The notes under the pieces: generated by a model
What the model was told of the DNA's origin: nothing
The model's input: the letters and a program-made list of their open reading frames with translations, nothing else
Databases searched by the model: none
In this document: in pieces, positions 49,520-61,616 of the stretch
Position numbering within the stretch: the stretch's first letter is position 1
Layout of the letters: every line of letters begins with the position of its first letter
Position numbers and translations under genes: made by a program
From: Aphelocoma coerulescens
Taxonomy: Eukaryota; Chordata; Aves; Passeriformes; Corvidae
DNA length: 64,000 nucleotides
Direction: 5' to 3'
NCBI RefSeq assembly: GCF_041296385.1
Contig: NC_091014.1
Coordinates: forward strand, 17,769,578 to 17,833,577

Positions 49520-51636
49520 GTGTGATGGCCCAGTGACATACGTGTAGCATAGAGCAGCACAGGCATCACCTGCTCAGGTTAACTGTTGTGTGGATCACTA
49601 ACTCCTCAATTTACAATGGTCTTCTGGTTACAATTGCTACAATTACAGTTCTGGAATTTTAGAGAACTCACTTAGTGTGGTCATAGCATAAGGAAATACC
49701 ATGTTATATTATAGAAGTAGTTAATACTATTTTTTATGCTCAGTTTGAGATTCAGTTTTAATCTTTCTGATAAGGTCTGGACTGTGATAATGCCTTTGTC
49801 TTGTTCTGTCTGAAGATGACTTTTTCATTAGTTCATTCTTAGAGGTGGAAACAAATGTCAGCATGTTACATAACAATATGTGGTACCTTCCTTTAGTTTG
49901 TTTAATTTGCTGGATTTTTATTGCTTCTTTGGTGACTTGAGGACAAAGATCTGATGGTTTCAAAGGATCAGGGTCCACACTTTCTGCATGGTAACTTCTA
50001 AATTGGAAGCAATGGGCTTGCACATCTCAGACTAAGTGTAAGTGAAACACATGGGATGTATTTGCCCTTGTTTCTCTTTTTAAAAGGTGATGGTTATGCT
50101 AGTGAGCCACAGAATTATGTAGCACCTAAAATTAGCTGTTGGGAGAAGGCTGTAGTGGTGTCCCACCTCTTAAGGGTACTTGGAGACACAAACATTCAGT
50201 TCCTTCCAGTGCCTTGAAACAGGACCTGGACCTGAGGTTTCTCCCTTTTAAGTGCCTTACCTGATTGTTTATGCAGTCATTTACCCCTCTGTCTTTCTGT
50301 TGGTGTGTAGTGTTTATAGTTACTGTTAGCATACAGTGTTTATGCTATTAGTCTGTAGTGTTTGTGCTTATACTGTTTTATACTGTTTTATGGTTGTACA
50401 GTTTATCTGTGTGGCTCAGGTGGCTTTCCTTTATTTCCTCTTTTGGTTTCTGTGTGGAAAGGCCTCACTGTTTTCAATTCTGAAAACAACCTACGTACAA
50501 AACTGTAACTACTTTTGGATCTCGACAATTTGTAGATGTCAAAACATTTAAGTGTCTAATTTAAGCCGTTTCCCTAGACTTTCTCCAGAGTCAATCAAAA
50601 AGAAGAGGCAGAACCACCTCTGGTTCATCCTGTTATTTTGTGCATATATCTTATGACAGAATTAATAGTTTTTTGGTGATGGTGGCTCTGGATTGAACCA
50701 AGATGACTAATGTCAAATAAATGTCTTTTAGACTGCTAAAGTAGCTACTGTTAAGTCTCAGCTAAATGTTTAACTGAAGGAAATTAAAAAACCTACGGCA
50801 AAACAAGGGTTGACAGTCTGCATTCTTAACTGTTTTACTGCTAGCTTGGAAAACATTTTTTAATTGTGTGCTTACCCAACCATCCTACCTACTGCTTTTC
50901 AGAAAGCTGAATTTCAGTATATGACACGGGATATTTAATCTGTCTGTTCATTTCACATTCTGTTAGTTTCTTTTATATAATGAGAACTCCTTGGCCATGA
51001 CCTTTCAATGAGAAGAAGACTAATCACTTGAAAAATATTCTTTGAATGCCTGAAAAAAAACCTACCATGAATGTGCATGACAGTCATTAAATAATGTTTT
51101 GCAAAAGGAGGCAGAGAAGAGGACATATGCAAGGAATTTGTGACTAATTGTACAGTTTATTCTGTAAATGTATAGAAAATAAAATGTCTGTACTGTACTG
51201 AAGTACTCAAGCACTAGAATATTGATCTGATGAATAGATCTTTCAGGGAGACAGCAAAAAACATCTTTGTGTCTAAACAAAATGTACAAATCACTCTAAA
51301 ATGCGAATTAAAAAAACTAACTAATGTTAGCATCATCTCACTTTTCTTTGCAGAGGATTCACTTTAGTGCTTTAAATTGGTCAATCCTCTGATGATTCCC
51401 AGAAGGTACTGTTTAATTTGCATATAATGGTTCTGTAGACTGCTTTTTTAAGTTAAGCCTATTATTCTTTTACTCTGCACTGTGCGGTTTCTACAGGTCT
51501 TTCTATGCAGGCCCAGTTTCCAAAGCCTGGAAGTGAGAACATTCATATTAAACACAAGCCAAAAAACTTAAGTAAATAGTGAGAATAAGAAATTTCACTT
51601 TGTGTTACTACTCTTATTTTATCAGTGTATATAATT
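49520..51636. other. Intronic stretch with nothing notable
   Basis: AT-rich intron. The patch at about 50300-50400 has loosely repeated AGTGTTTATG/TACTGTTTTA-type words but no clean period. No gene is seen. Confidence 0.5.
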
Positions 51637-51826
51637 TTGGACATTAGGAAGAAGTTCCTCACAGAATGGGCTGCCAGGGAGGTGATAGAGTCACTGTCCC
51701 TGGAGGCGTTTAAGAAAGGACTGCATGTGGCACTTAGTGCCATGGTCTAGTTGACAGGCTGGTGTTAGATCATAGGTTGGACTTGATGATCTCAAAGGTC
51801 TTTTCCAACCTAGCTGATTCTGTGGT
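51637..51826 (+). mobile_element. CR1 LINE 3' end, sense
   Basis: Short sense CR1 tail. It starts with TTGGACATTAGGAAGAAGTT, runs through ORF2-end code (GGGCTGCCAGGGAGGTGATA, GGAGGCGTTTAAGAAAGGAC) and ends with TCAAAGGTCTTTTCCAACCT and GATTCTGTGG. 5' truncated. Its 3' region is the mirror of the antisense copy at 24673-24880. Confidence 0.93.
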
Positions 51827-54800
51827 AATGGAAGAAATAGTACAAGAATAATCCAATTTCAAATAGTTTATTAGAATGCATCTCATTTCATTGGCATATG
51901 GGTATAGTCTGTTTAACATACAAATAGATCTTTGAATATATTTTGTTATTGGATTCCTTGTAATAATTGAAATGTTCTCCATGATAAAATATCAAGCTCT
52001 CCATTAAATTTCATTAAATATTGTAATGATCTGAAAGGTCAAGGTTCATCCAGGAGGCTCCTAAATCAGTTGTGTAAGTTAGAAGTGTAGTTATGCCCTA
52101 AATTTTTGGCATCTTAATTTTTCCATCTCACACAAGATTATCTGTCATTAAACAGCTACATATTTCTCCCACTGTCATATTCTTGTGTTGATCAGAATAT
52201 GTTTGCTACTTAGAGCCATTATGTTATCTGCAGTAAATCTCAGTGGTCCTTATTTTCAACAGTAATTAAAACTTCATGATAGCAGAGGCCCTCTCAGGCC
52301 TGCTGTGTACACCATTAGTGTCTTACAAGAGGAGTGTGTTACTGTATAGTAAATAGATATTTGGAACAGCAAGTAAATCAGAGACTAGGGGTCTGGCCTG
52401 ATAATTTTAGATTGAAACTGCAGAAGAAGTAGCAGGAGAGCAGAAGAGGAAAGGTTGACTCTGTATTCTGTAGAGAACATTTATTAAGTGTGGTATTCTG
52501 TATTTTTTCTCTTTGTTCCTTTAGAAAACACTCTCCTTATCCATAGATGGAAGAAAGGATTATTACAATATCTTCTCATGTTAAATAGGCAATAGAATGT
52601 GACCCAATTGCCTCTGTACTGAACATAGTATCTGTTTGCTGGGTTTTCCCTAAGTCATTTTGCTAAAATCTGATATCAGTAATCTGTCTAGCACATCTCT
52701 AAGTGAGAAATTTTATTAACCTTGATAACTGATTTATTCCTTGTTCAAAGAAATAGGATAAACAAGTGTAACAACAGATGCTTTTAAAAACACATTATCT
52801 TAGTTTAATCACTTCCTCAGTAATTATACAAATACATCAGAAGTTGAAGAGGCATGGTCTTCAGATCAAAAACTTGGGAAAATATTTCTGATTTTTTTTG
52901 AAAGAGAAATTACTTTACATATTTTGATAATATATATTACTCTTGATATGTACTTTAAATTATCCCATTTTTTAAACTCCCTCATACAAATTTTTACTTG
53001 AATATGATTGTAAGTTTTAAAAGATATCCTTTTCCCTTCAGCAGAAATAAAAACACTTTACATATCACAAGATTTTTGAAATAAGCTTCCTGAATTCTCA
53101 TAATAATATTTATGAGTATCTATGATGATGAGGAAAGAACCTGTGATGTTTAAAAAAAAAAACCCAACCAACAACTAACAAAACCTGGACCAAAGGATTA
53201 GTGAGGAGACAGTACAGAAAGCAGAAAATAAGTTCTTTACGAATTACCACTGAACATGGCAATACAATGAATGTTTTAAAATTGCTAAGTAATGAATCAG
53301 ATTAATGTAATTTCTCAAAATGTTCCAGGAGATGAAATCAGTCTTTTGATGAAATGGGAGTTTTGCTAATACTACCTTTTAGACACAAACAATACTAGTA
53401 GACCAGCAGAAGGAGAAGATGCTGAGGTATTGTAAATCTGCTAACTGCATATTCAAATAAAAAAGCTGAAGAAAAGTACTGCTCCCCTTAAGATGACTGG
53501 GGGGGAACAGTGTGGAGAATAAGGTAATGGAGATATGTAAAAGCTACCTACCATCTGCCTCAGACTATCACAGAGCCTATTTCTCCTAATTTGTGGCCTT
53601 CGGCATTGCAGATAACTCAGCAGCTGGGAAGAGCAAAGAAGAACATGGAATTAACATTTCTGGACAGTATTTCAAGGTGTTATTGGTGTAGTATGAAATA
53701 CATAGATAAAAATAAAACAACCAAAATTAAAAGCTTTTTAATGGGAAAACTTTTTGAATACCCACAGTTGAATGAATCACTTGCTCCATGCAGAGTGGTG
53801 ATTAAGAAAACCAAAATTTCAGTTTTGCAAGCATTTTGCAGCCATCTTGCACAAGAAGAAATGAGACTGAAAGCATACAGCAATCAGACCAAAACGCTCC
53901 ACTTATGTTTTGACATCTTATTGAAGCCCAGTAGAGTTGTTTTTATCAGCTGTTCAAAGGGGAAACAGATTAGTTTGGTACACAGAAGATGTACTCCTCT
54001 AGGTACAATTGGCAGGCGCCACTAGACAAGGCATAGACAGAAATTACAAAGACAAAACATTTCAGGCATTTATCAAAAAATTTTTTTTCTTTTATTTAGA
54101 TTTTTTTATTTTCCATTTGGGTTGTCTTCTAATGTTCTGCTATGCAGTGTTGAATGGCTCCAGGGCCCTGCCAGAAACCTGTTGTCCAGTGTTTTGATAC
54201 AACCAACACATTTCTGTACATCCAGAATGTGGGTTTCCAATTGCAATTGGCTGCTTACAGAATTGAATCACCAAAAAGGTCTTCTGTTCCTCCCACTCCT
54301 CTGTAACTCTGTGAGTAAGTATTTCAACAGCCATCTAACCATGCTGTCATGTGAAAGAATGAAATGGCTAACATTTAATTTTATAGGACAGAGCAATCTA
54401 TACTGTGTGTAATATATAAAATAACTATGATATTGAAGCATCAAACTAATAGTTATAAAATAGGGTACTTTTATGTAGGTAAAAATGATTAATTTAAATA
54501 CTGCTTTATGAGGAGATGTTTTGCTAGTTGAAAGAAAAAGGAGGACACATTCATCAAGAATTTTTTTCAAATCAAATTTGATAAACTTTGTATAGAATGC
54601 AAGTATTTAAGGAACTTGACTAATACCAATCTTTAGATTGAAAAATATATTTCTTATGGAAATATCCCAAACAAGCTAAATTAAGCATAGATAAATATTT
54701 CCAATATGTAATAAAAATAGACTTCTTAAGAGAACACTGATCTTAAGGACCTTTTCTAATTAATTGAAAATATATATATATCTTTAGAGCAGCATGATCC

Positions 54801-55694
54801 CTAAATTTTGTTTTTATTGTATATGTACATATGCATGCAAGACATACAGGTATGTATAAAACTTTTTTTTCTCCCCCATAGCTATAATTTTAAATATCAG
54901 GAAAACATTTAGACCATACAGAATATTTCTTATTATTGTATTCCTCATCATATATGTCAGCTTCTAAGTCACAGGCAAGCAGTACCTACCTGGCTACTTC
55001 TTGAGCCCTTAGCAGGATCTTCTGTGATAAATGTTTGGTGCACAAATGTGTATGAATCATATGGAAAGGTGCTTTGGCACATCATATAATTTTTCCAGTC
55101 TGAGTAGCCATCACAGTACATTATGACTATTCTCTACCATCCTTATCAGATGAACTGGTCAGGTTCAGAAGAAAATTTTAAAAACTGGCATTTGTTTAAG
55201 GTAGGGATGAATTAATCACTACACATCTCTAATAGGGCTTTCCTAAACTGCAGTTTATAAAGAGCTACTTCCATTAAAACTATAGCCAAGAGTTTCCTTG
55301 TATCCTGGCATAACTTTCTATGTATTTCCTCACAAATAATTGACTTGCTTCTCCCCTCTAGTATGAGCATTTAAAGATGGAACACTATTTGTCTTTGAAG
55401 AGGCTTGAGAAAGAAGAAATCCTGAAACCAGCATCACAGCTATATCTAAAAAGATATGGAAGATATAAATAGTGTAGATAAAAGGAGTTTATTTACATTA
55501 ATGTAGATCAGGATCCTTACATTGCAGAGTGGTCTTGAAGCTTGTAAATCATATTCCTTTCAAAAGGAGTTCAGAAGATGTGGGACCAGAGTGGATTTGA
55601 TCAGGAATATAAATTTTTTGGTGGGAATTTAATGTGGATCAGATATTCAATACCATCTATTTTTCAATACAGGTCTTCCTTCCTATCCTGGTTG
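51827..55694. other. Intronic stretch, no supported gene
   Basis: AT-rich intron. A frame of 144 codons (53591-54025, +) is discussed under rejected items. There are short TA repeats near 54768-54780 and A-runs near 53151. No named repeat is seen. Confidence 0.5.
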
Positions 55695-56030
55695 CTGCTG
55701 TAGATCACTCTAATCCCCTCTGACATTGCACAGCCTGTTCACTTCCTCTGTAACTCCTCCACTGGTGACACAGCTCCTCAACAGCAGCATACCTCCGTGG
55801 GAGAGGGGACCACCTCTCCAGCCCCAGGGAGAGGCCCCAAGGACTCCCTGCAGCCTGGGACTCACAGGGCTGCACCCACTCTGAAGCTCTGCTGGGGTTG
55901 AAGCCTCTGCTCTGGTAGAGGCAGCTGCTCCACCACCTGCTGAAGAACCTACCCTGTGGCACCTCACTGTGCCTGAAAGCATGTAGGGTGCTCTGAACTG
56001 AGATGGGACCCCCTCTTTGTGCTCCTGCAT
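55695..56030 (-). repeat. Unclassified GC-rich segment, possible repeat fragment
   Basis: About 335 bases are much richer in G and C than the surrounding intron and have sharp edges. On the minus strand two overlapping frames stay open (85 and 106 codons) but neither resembles a family I know. The style (GCAGGTGGTGGAGCAGCTGC, GTGAACAGGCTGTGCAATGT) is reminiscent of the 5' part of CR1-like elements, yet I cannot confirm that. It could equally be a piece of an LTR element or an isolated GC-rich block. The strand given is only that of the open frames. Confidence 0.35.
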
Positions 56031-59000
56031 CTGTTAGCTATGTTCTGGGAGCCGTGCTTTAGTGCTGGCCCCTCCTTAGCTACACTAAGAGGGTCTTTGG
56101 CTTCCCCCTAATTGGGGGCATTTGTAGCAAAGGCAGTAGGTATGCTTGGGTCACAGGCAGCTGATTCAGCTTGTTAGAAGCTGCTAGAGATTTCTCATGT
56201 TCAAACACATGTGGCCTTACCTTCTCCTTATCTTGCAGCAGATTCTCAGAGGGCTCCCAAGGGTCCCCTTATGGTCCCGAATCCAGAAGCTTTTAAAGCA
56301 GAATGCAGCTACGAATTTCAAAATTCTCTGCCAAACAGTATTTTCTTGACAATGATCAATCTTGATTGATACAGCCATTTTCACAGAGCAGTTAGGACAG
56401 GAGAATAAGAATGCAGGTTTTTATAGAAAGGAATTCACTGTGGTGGTTTAGAAATGCTGTAATGGCCAGACAGGTGAACACTGCATACAGAAATGCTTCT
56501 AAGTCAGCACTTAGTTTGGGAGCATGAAACCTGAATGCTGTCATAAAACCATTTCTCTGAAACAGCAGGGTAGCAATTTTTGTACTTGTTTTGTATTTAT
56601 TTTTGGATGTTAAGTTTTAGAGGTGAAAAGCCAAGATAATGACATTTAAATTATAACATGGATACCACCTGTATCTGGTTTAGCATCAAGTCCAGCATTT
56701 GGACTTGATGGAGTCAGCATTTTTATCCACTGGCAAGGTTTTCATACTAGATTGTTGAACCACAATGATTCAATAACTCATTTTCTTTGCTATACCTCAG
56801 TTTCTACTGCTATCTGTGTAACTTTAGCAACCCTCTGTTCTCATGCTTCACCATTAGACTTTTTCCTTCCCTTTGGATAGGGTATTTCCCACTTTCTCAC
56901 CATGTTCCTAACTTCAAAGATGTCAGATAAATGTGATTTTGCCTGACATCTGACTGATCCTTGAGGGGAGGAAGGAGGTGAAGAAGCAGGGAAGGGCAGT
57001 AGTAGTGTTTTATTAAATTGCCAGTGTGTAGCAAAATGGAGAACATATTTCATCAAGGAATTCATTATGGCTTTTCTTTTCCAAGGTGAGGTAGTTGAAG
57101 AAATAGATATTCTACTTCTCTGAAGCATCTTTTGATAATGTAAAAAACATTGCCCCTATTATTCAAATGTGAGAACTGAAGTTGTAAGGAATTAAGTGAC
57201 ATTTTCCGAAATCACACACTATTCAATATAACATAAAATTAGGTCATCTTGTTCTGATTCTAGTGCATAGTTCAACATATCCCAGTGAGAACTCTGCCTC
57301 AATAAGACTTCACGAAAAATAGAGTCAGTAATTCAGGACTTCTCCAGTTTTTCTTCTATTTTAAGATACTTAGTTTATACAGGTTTCTTATGCATTTTGT
57401 TATACCTTTTAAACACTTCTATGCAACTCTGCCAATTTTACATGTCTTTCATCTTTTGCTAGCAAATTAATTACTGTTAAAAAAAAAAAAAATCCTAAAG
57501 AAAGATTAAAAATAGCAACTATAATCTCATGAGATGAGACAAACTTCCTTAAAGTTTTGGGTTTTTTTCCTAAGAAGAAAAAAAAGGCAGAGGGTAAACA
57601 GAGGATGTGTTTGTCAGGAAGATTATGTGTTTAGTACTAAAGGGTTTTATGCGGAGAATTTCTGAAATGTTGTCCCAGAAGTGATCACTTACTGGTAAAA
57701 GCTTTATATGAGATCCCATGAAAATAGAACTTTAATCTTTCAAGCTAATCTAAATAATTTATACAGGTTTATTTACAGAAGGATTTTCACAAAACACAAT
57801 AAAGTTTCTGGAAACAGATTGCTTGTGGTCTCTTTTGGATTAGGCTAGATTTTTAGATGTCATTTAAAATGTATGTCCTTTTTTGTTTTGTTTTTTGTTA
57901 TAGTGGAATGGCTTCCCCTAATTCCCTGCTCATTTTTTTTTCCTGAAAAAAATGGGTTGTTTCCTTTCAGGCATCTCTTAATACTTTTTTTGCTTTTCTG
58001 AAACTCTATTTTGAAGAAAAAGGGGAATAAAATAGTTTGGTGAAAATGAAGTTAAAGAAATGTGATAGATCTCCTGCTGGCAGCCAAGAGAATTAAATGA
58101 CAGAGTTGTGTGAGCTTGTCTACTTTCTCTTGGGGTAAACCATCTTGCAGTTCATTGATGTGGCATATCCTTTTTCTAAACATTCCCAGAGCACATATGT
58201 TCAGGCCTTTGTACCTTACTTTTCTATATTTGGGCCCTGGAGCTTGTTTTGCAAACATATGAGAAGCAGAAGCTTTCGCTCATATGTCCCACTTTCAGTC
58301 ACATGCAATCCAATTTCTAAGCTGTTATCATTGCTGCTGTATTAGCCTAGTAAAGTACAGTTTAAATGGGCAGTAAATTTTGTTTATCAACATTGCGAGA
58401 AGTAAGTATAGCAGTAGTGAAGTTTCCAGAAAAGCCATATGAGAATGGTGTTCTTTTCAAAAAGCCTTGTAACAGAAGTTACTCTTGTTACAACCCACCC
58501 CTGGAAGTGAGGTAACTGAGGTTCTTGTTAATAATAGATCCCTTGGGGAGGATTTGTGTGAAATGACACTAAATCACTGGTGTTTATAAATATACATATG
58601 GCAGGCTTATTTCAGAACAATTTGGTTGCAATGGAAAGTACGTATGTAGCTGTTTTGGTAATTATCTGTAGAAATATAGCAATATAAAAGCATAAAAATA
58701 ACACTTAGAACATGAATTGAGCTTCCTGATGCTTTCTCTTCCCAAAACATTATTTCTGTAATAGTTTTCATAGTGATACCTGATGACTGAATTAACTGGG
58801 CAAGCCAAATTCATTACTACTTCAGAAAGATGGGTGCAATATCAGGTGCTACTTTAAGGTTCTGAATTATTTGTCCAATAGTAAGACTGGACCACTCTCT
58901 GGTTGGTTTATTTATGTTTAAGCTTTGGCAACAGAGAATTTTTTTATGAGTTTTCTTTTATTATGTACCAAGACAGTCTTTTTTTTGGCATCAATATTTT

Positions 59001-61205
59001 TAAAGGATGGAAAATTATTTGCTTTGTCTTAAATTTTAACTATTTTGATTTATTTTTCCTAGGCCAGCATATGTTTACTGCACCAATCACAATGGCTTAG
59101 CCATTTGTCCCCAGAAAACAGCCAAGTGTTCCCTAGTGCAAGTATTAGCTGAATGTCCTGTATGTCAACATATGTTTCACTCATACAGCAGGATTAGGTA
59201 ACATCCATCTTTTCTTGGTGTTCTTAAATTATATTGCAGGTCAAAACTTCAGCTGATGGCTCACCCAGCTAAGCATCTAATCAAATTAACTTTCTTCTGA
59301 GAGAAAGCAAAATGCTTCAATGTGTCAGTCTTTCTAAATATGGATGATAAATCCCAACATCATTAATTCCTATTGTTCAGTTTCTAAAGTGTTAAGCTAG
59401 AAGGCTATGTAGAATAAGCAGGGTTTAAAAAAAAAATTGACAGTAATTTTAACCTCATGTTGTTTAGTACAATTTTTATGTTGCTCTACTGGTATTTTAT
59501 TTCTTCATAAAGACAAGGTACATTTCAGGAACATTACATTTAAATGTTAAGCAGCCAAGCTAGCAAAAACGAACCTTCCTTCCCAGAGTAAAAGCTCTGT
59601 CAAAACTACTGAACAGTATACTTTCTCTTAATAAAATTATGTATATATTACTTCCGTTGATTGAGTTGCATGTGCATTTCAAGAAAAAGAAAAATTCTAA
59701 GGGAGTCTGGAGATATTTTTTTCTGATATAGTTTTATGTGATTACATTATTTGGATAAGAATTACGAAGCAGTTTGTCCATAGATTTCTATTATCATCAT
59801 TTGTAAGCGTGGCAATAACTTGGACCTTGGGTTGGAAAGAGAAGTATTGTTCTAGTGTAGTTCACTTTTAACTGCAGTGGTTGTTTTCTGTCTTTTCCAA
59901 AGACAATGATTGGTTGCAGATTCCCTCTTAGGGATTTGGATAGTGTAATTTCTTTTTCTATTGTTCAATTACAGCATCATGGTACTGTTCATGCCGATAG
60001 CCTTGGGGAAAGAGAGTGATGATAAAATGTTGATGTCCTGGAGATATTTCTGCCTCTGGAAACCCAGTGGTACTGAACCAGAAATTACTTACTAGTGCAA
60101 TTTTGATTCCTTCTTCCCACCTCTAAAAATAATGTATAATTCCTTACTAGTTCTGCCAAATCTGTAGTGCAGAACTCTCTCCTGCTCTCCATCTAGACCA
60201 TTGCCACTTTCTTGTAAGTGGAAGAGGAGACAATTAAATGTTTATCTTCTATTTTAAAGTTAACTGATTTCCAGTTCAAGTTCTTTCATCCTACAGATTG
60301 ATTCTGGAGATAATTAGACTTGAATGGGCCTGTGTGTTGTACTTATGTCCCTTACCAGACCTTGTCTGAAGTATTGGACTATTCACCATTTTGCTATAGC
60401 AGCCTTTCATAACAGATTTGATGGGAGAATATTGTGCTTCTTGCAGGCATGCTTATCTGGCTGATTTCAGAGAGGAATCACTATTCATTTGAGCCAACTT
60501 TAGAGAGCACTGAGAGCAGATGAAACAGCTGAGCTAAGCAGAAGTCAATTAGTGACAGTGCTATTTCTTTTTCCTTATAAAATAACTAAGTACTGGCATA
60601 TTGAGATGTGCAGGTGATTTTTTTTTCCCCCCAGAAATTAGTCAGAGCTACAACTCATATAATAATTGCCTTTTAGGGACTAGCAGAAATTTACACTGCT
60701 GGGTACATTAAAGTGAAAACTATTATAAACAGTTGTTACTCTGTATGCAAACAAGGAGCTGAATTTAACTTCTGTTTGAGCACTGTAAGCCTAGATGAGC
60801 ATCTGTAAAACCCAAGTGATATTTTTGTCAAAAATAACTGGATGTCTAAAATTGGAGTTTTATATGAGAATGTTGATGTTTTTCCTCCACTGTGCTGTCC
60901 AAGGAATTCAAGAAACTTCTGCTGTTGTACTACAGTGCAGTGTAGCCATATGGCTTTGATCAACCACTGAAGATGTTGTCAAAGACTCATACCAGCACTT
61001 GTTTCACCCAATAGTTTGGTCTGAGAAGCAGGGAATTCAACCTGATTATCAAAATTTGATGTTTTGAAAGAGCATGAGAAATTTTTAACTGTTAAGTTTC
61101 CATGACAACAGCTTTTTTTCTAGTTGTCTTTATGATTTATCTTTGTCATTTGCCACATGAAAGGAAAGATTTTGTTGAACCCCTTGTGTTTGACTAGTCT
61201 ATCAC
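56031..61205. other. Intronic stretch with one hairpin
   Basis: Mostly AT-rich intron with A or T runs (57479-57492, 57879-57900). The first 250 bases are somewhat GC-richer and may continue the unclassified segment before. One strong perfect inverted repeat lies at 56684-56710. No gene is seen. Confidence 0.5.
56684..56710. repeat. Perfect 11-bp inverted repeat, 5-base loop
   Basis: CATCAAGTCCA (56684-56694) and TGGACTTGATG (56700-56710) are exact reverse complements around GCATT. It could form a short RNA hairpin in the intron, but the stem is far shorter than that of a microRNA precursor. Confidence 0.92.
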
Positions 61206-61612
61206 TGTGGGGATCTGTTAATCCATTGCTTTTCCTATTTCACATGTTCCCCCTGTTCCCTGCCCTAGCTTTGGCCCCTCCCTTGGTTTCTCCCTATTTG
61301 TTCTGTACCCACCCCCACCCAGGGCCCGCCCCTGGGCCCCTGACAAAACCACCCCGCACCCAGACCACGCTGTCTCTCTACCTCTGAACATTGCAGGGAC
61401 AAGATGTGATTAAAGCCATGTCACACCCTCATGAGAGCCCCTTCTCTGCCTCCTTTACCCCCACTGCGTTGTGACGCTGCCGGCTGCCGGAGCCAGATCG
61501 CGGGGCTGTCCCAAATGGACTCCGGGATGCGACTGATGGCATGGCCCCAGGAAACCCTCACTGAGCTCTCAGGGAGCAGCAGCCTGCTAGGCAGAGTCTA
61601 GCAGTTACAACA
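61206..61612 (+). mobile_element. Probable solo LTR with target-site duplication
   Basis: A 407-base GC-richer block starts TGTGGGGATC and ends GTTACAACA, giving the TG...CA termini of retroviral LTRs. TCAC occurs immediately before (61202-61205) and after (61613-61616). With a shared terminal A the match is ATCAC, five bases. ATTAAA at 61409-61414, a possible polyadenylation hexamer on the + strand, suggests + orientation. The interior has C-rich tracts (61308-61340) and a CG-containing patch (61466-61530), typical of avian LTRs. No retroviral coding sequence is present. A duplication of 4-5 bases fits gammaretrovirus-like or ERVL-like elements, and I cannot choose. I do not recognise the exact family. 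Confidence 0.65.
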
Positions 61613-61616
61613 TCAC

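Noticed and set aside
48747..49550. Several overlapping minus-strand frames of up to 151 codons rich in Cys, Ala, Leu
   Set aside because: They arise because the 43-base minisatellite unit has no stop on the minus strand in any frame. The 'protein' is just the repeat read in rotating frames.
53591..54025. 144-codon frame on the + strand
   Set aside because: It begins at TTG rather than ATG, has no recognisable domain, no splice signals I trust, and sits in plain intron. Open frames of this size are expected by chance in 64 kb.
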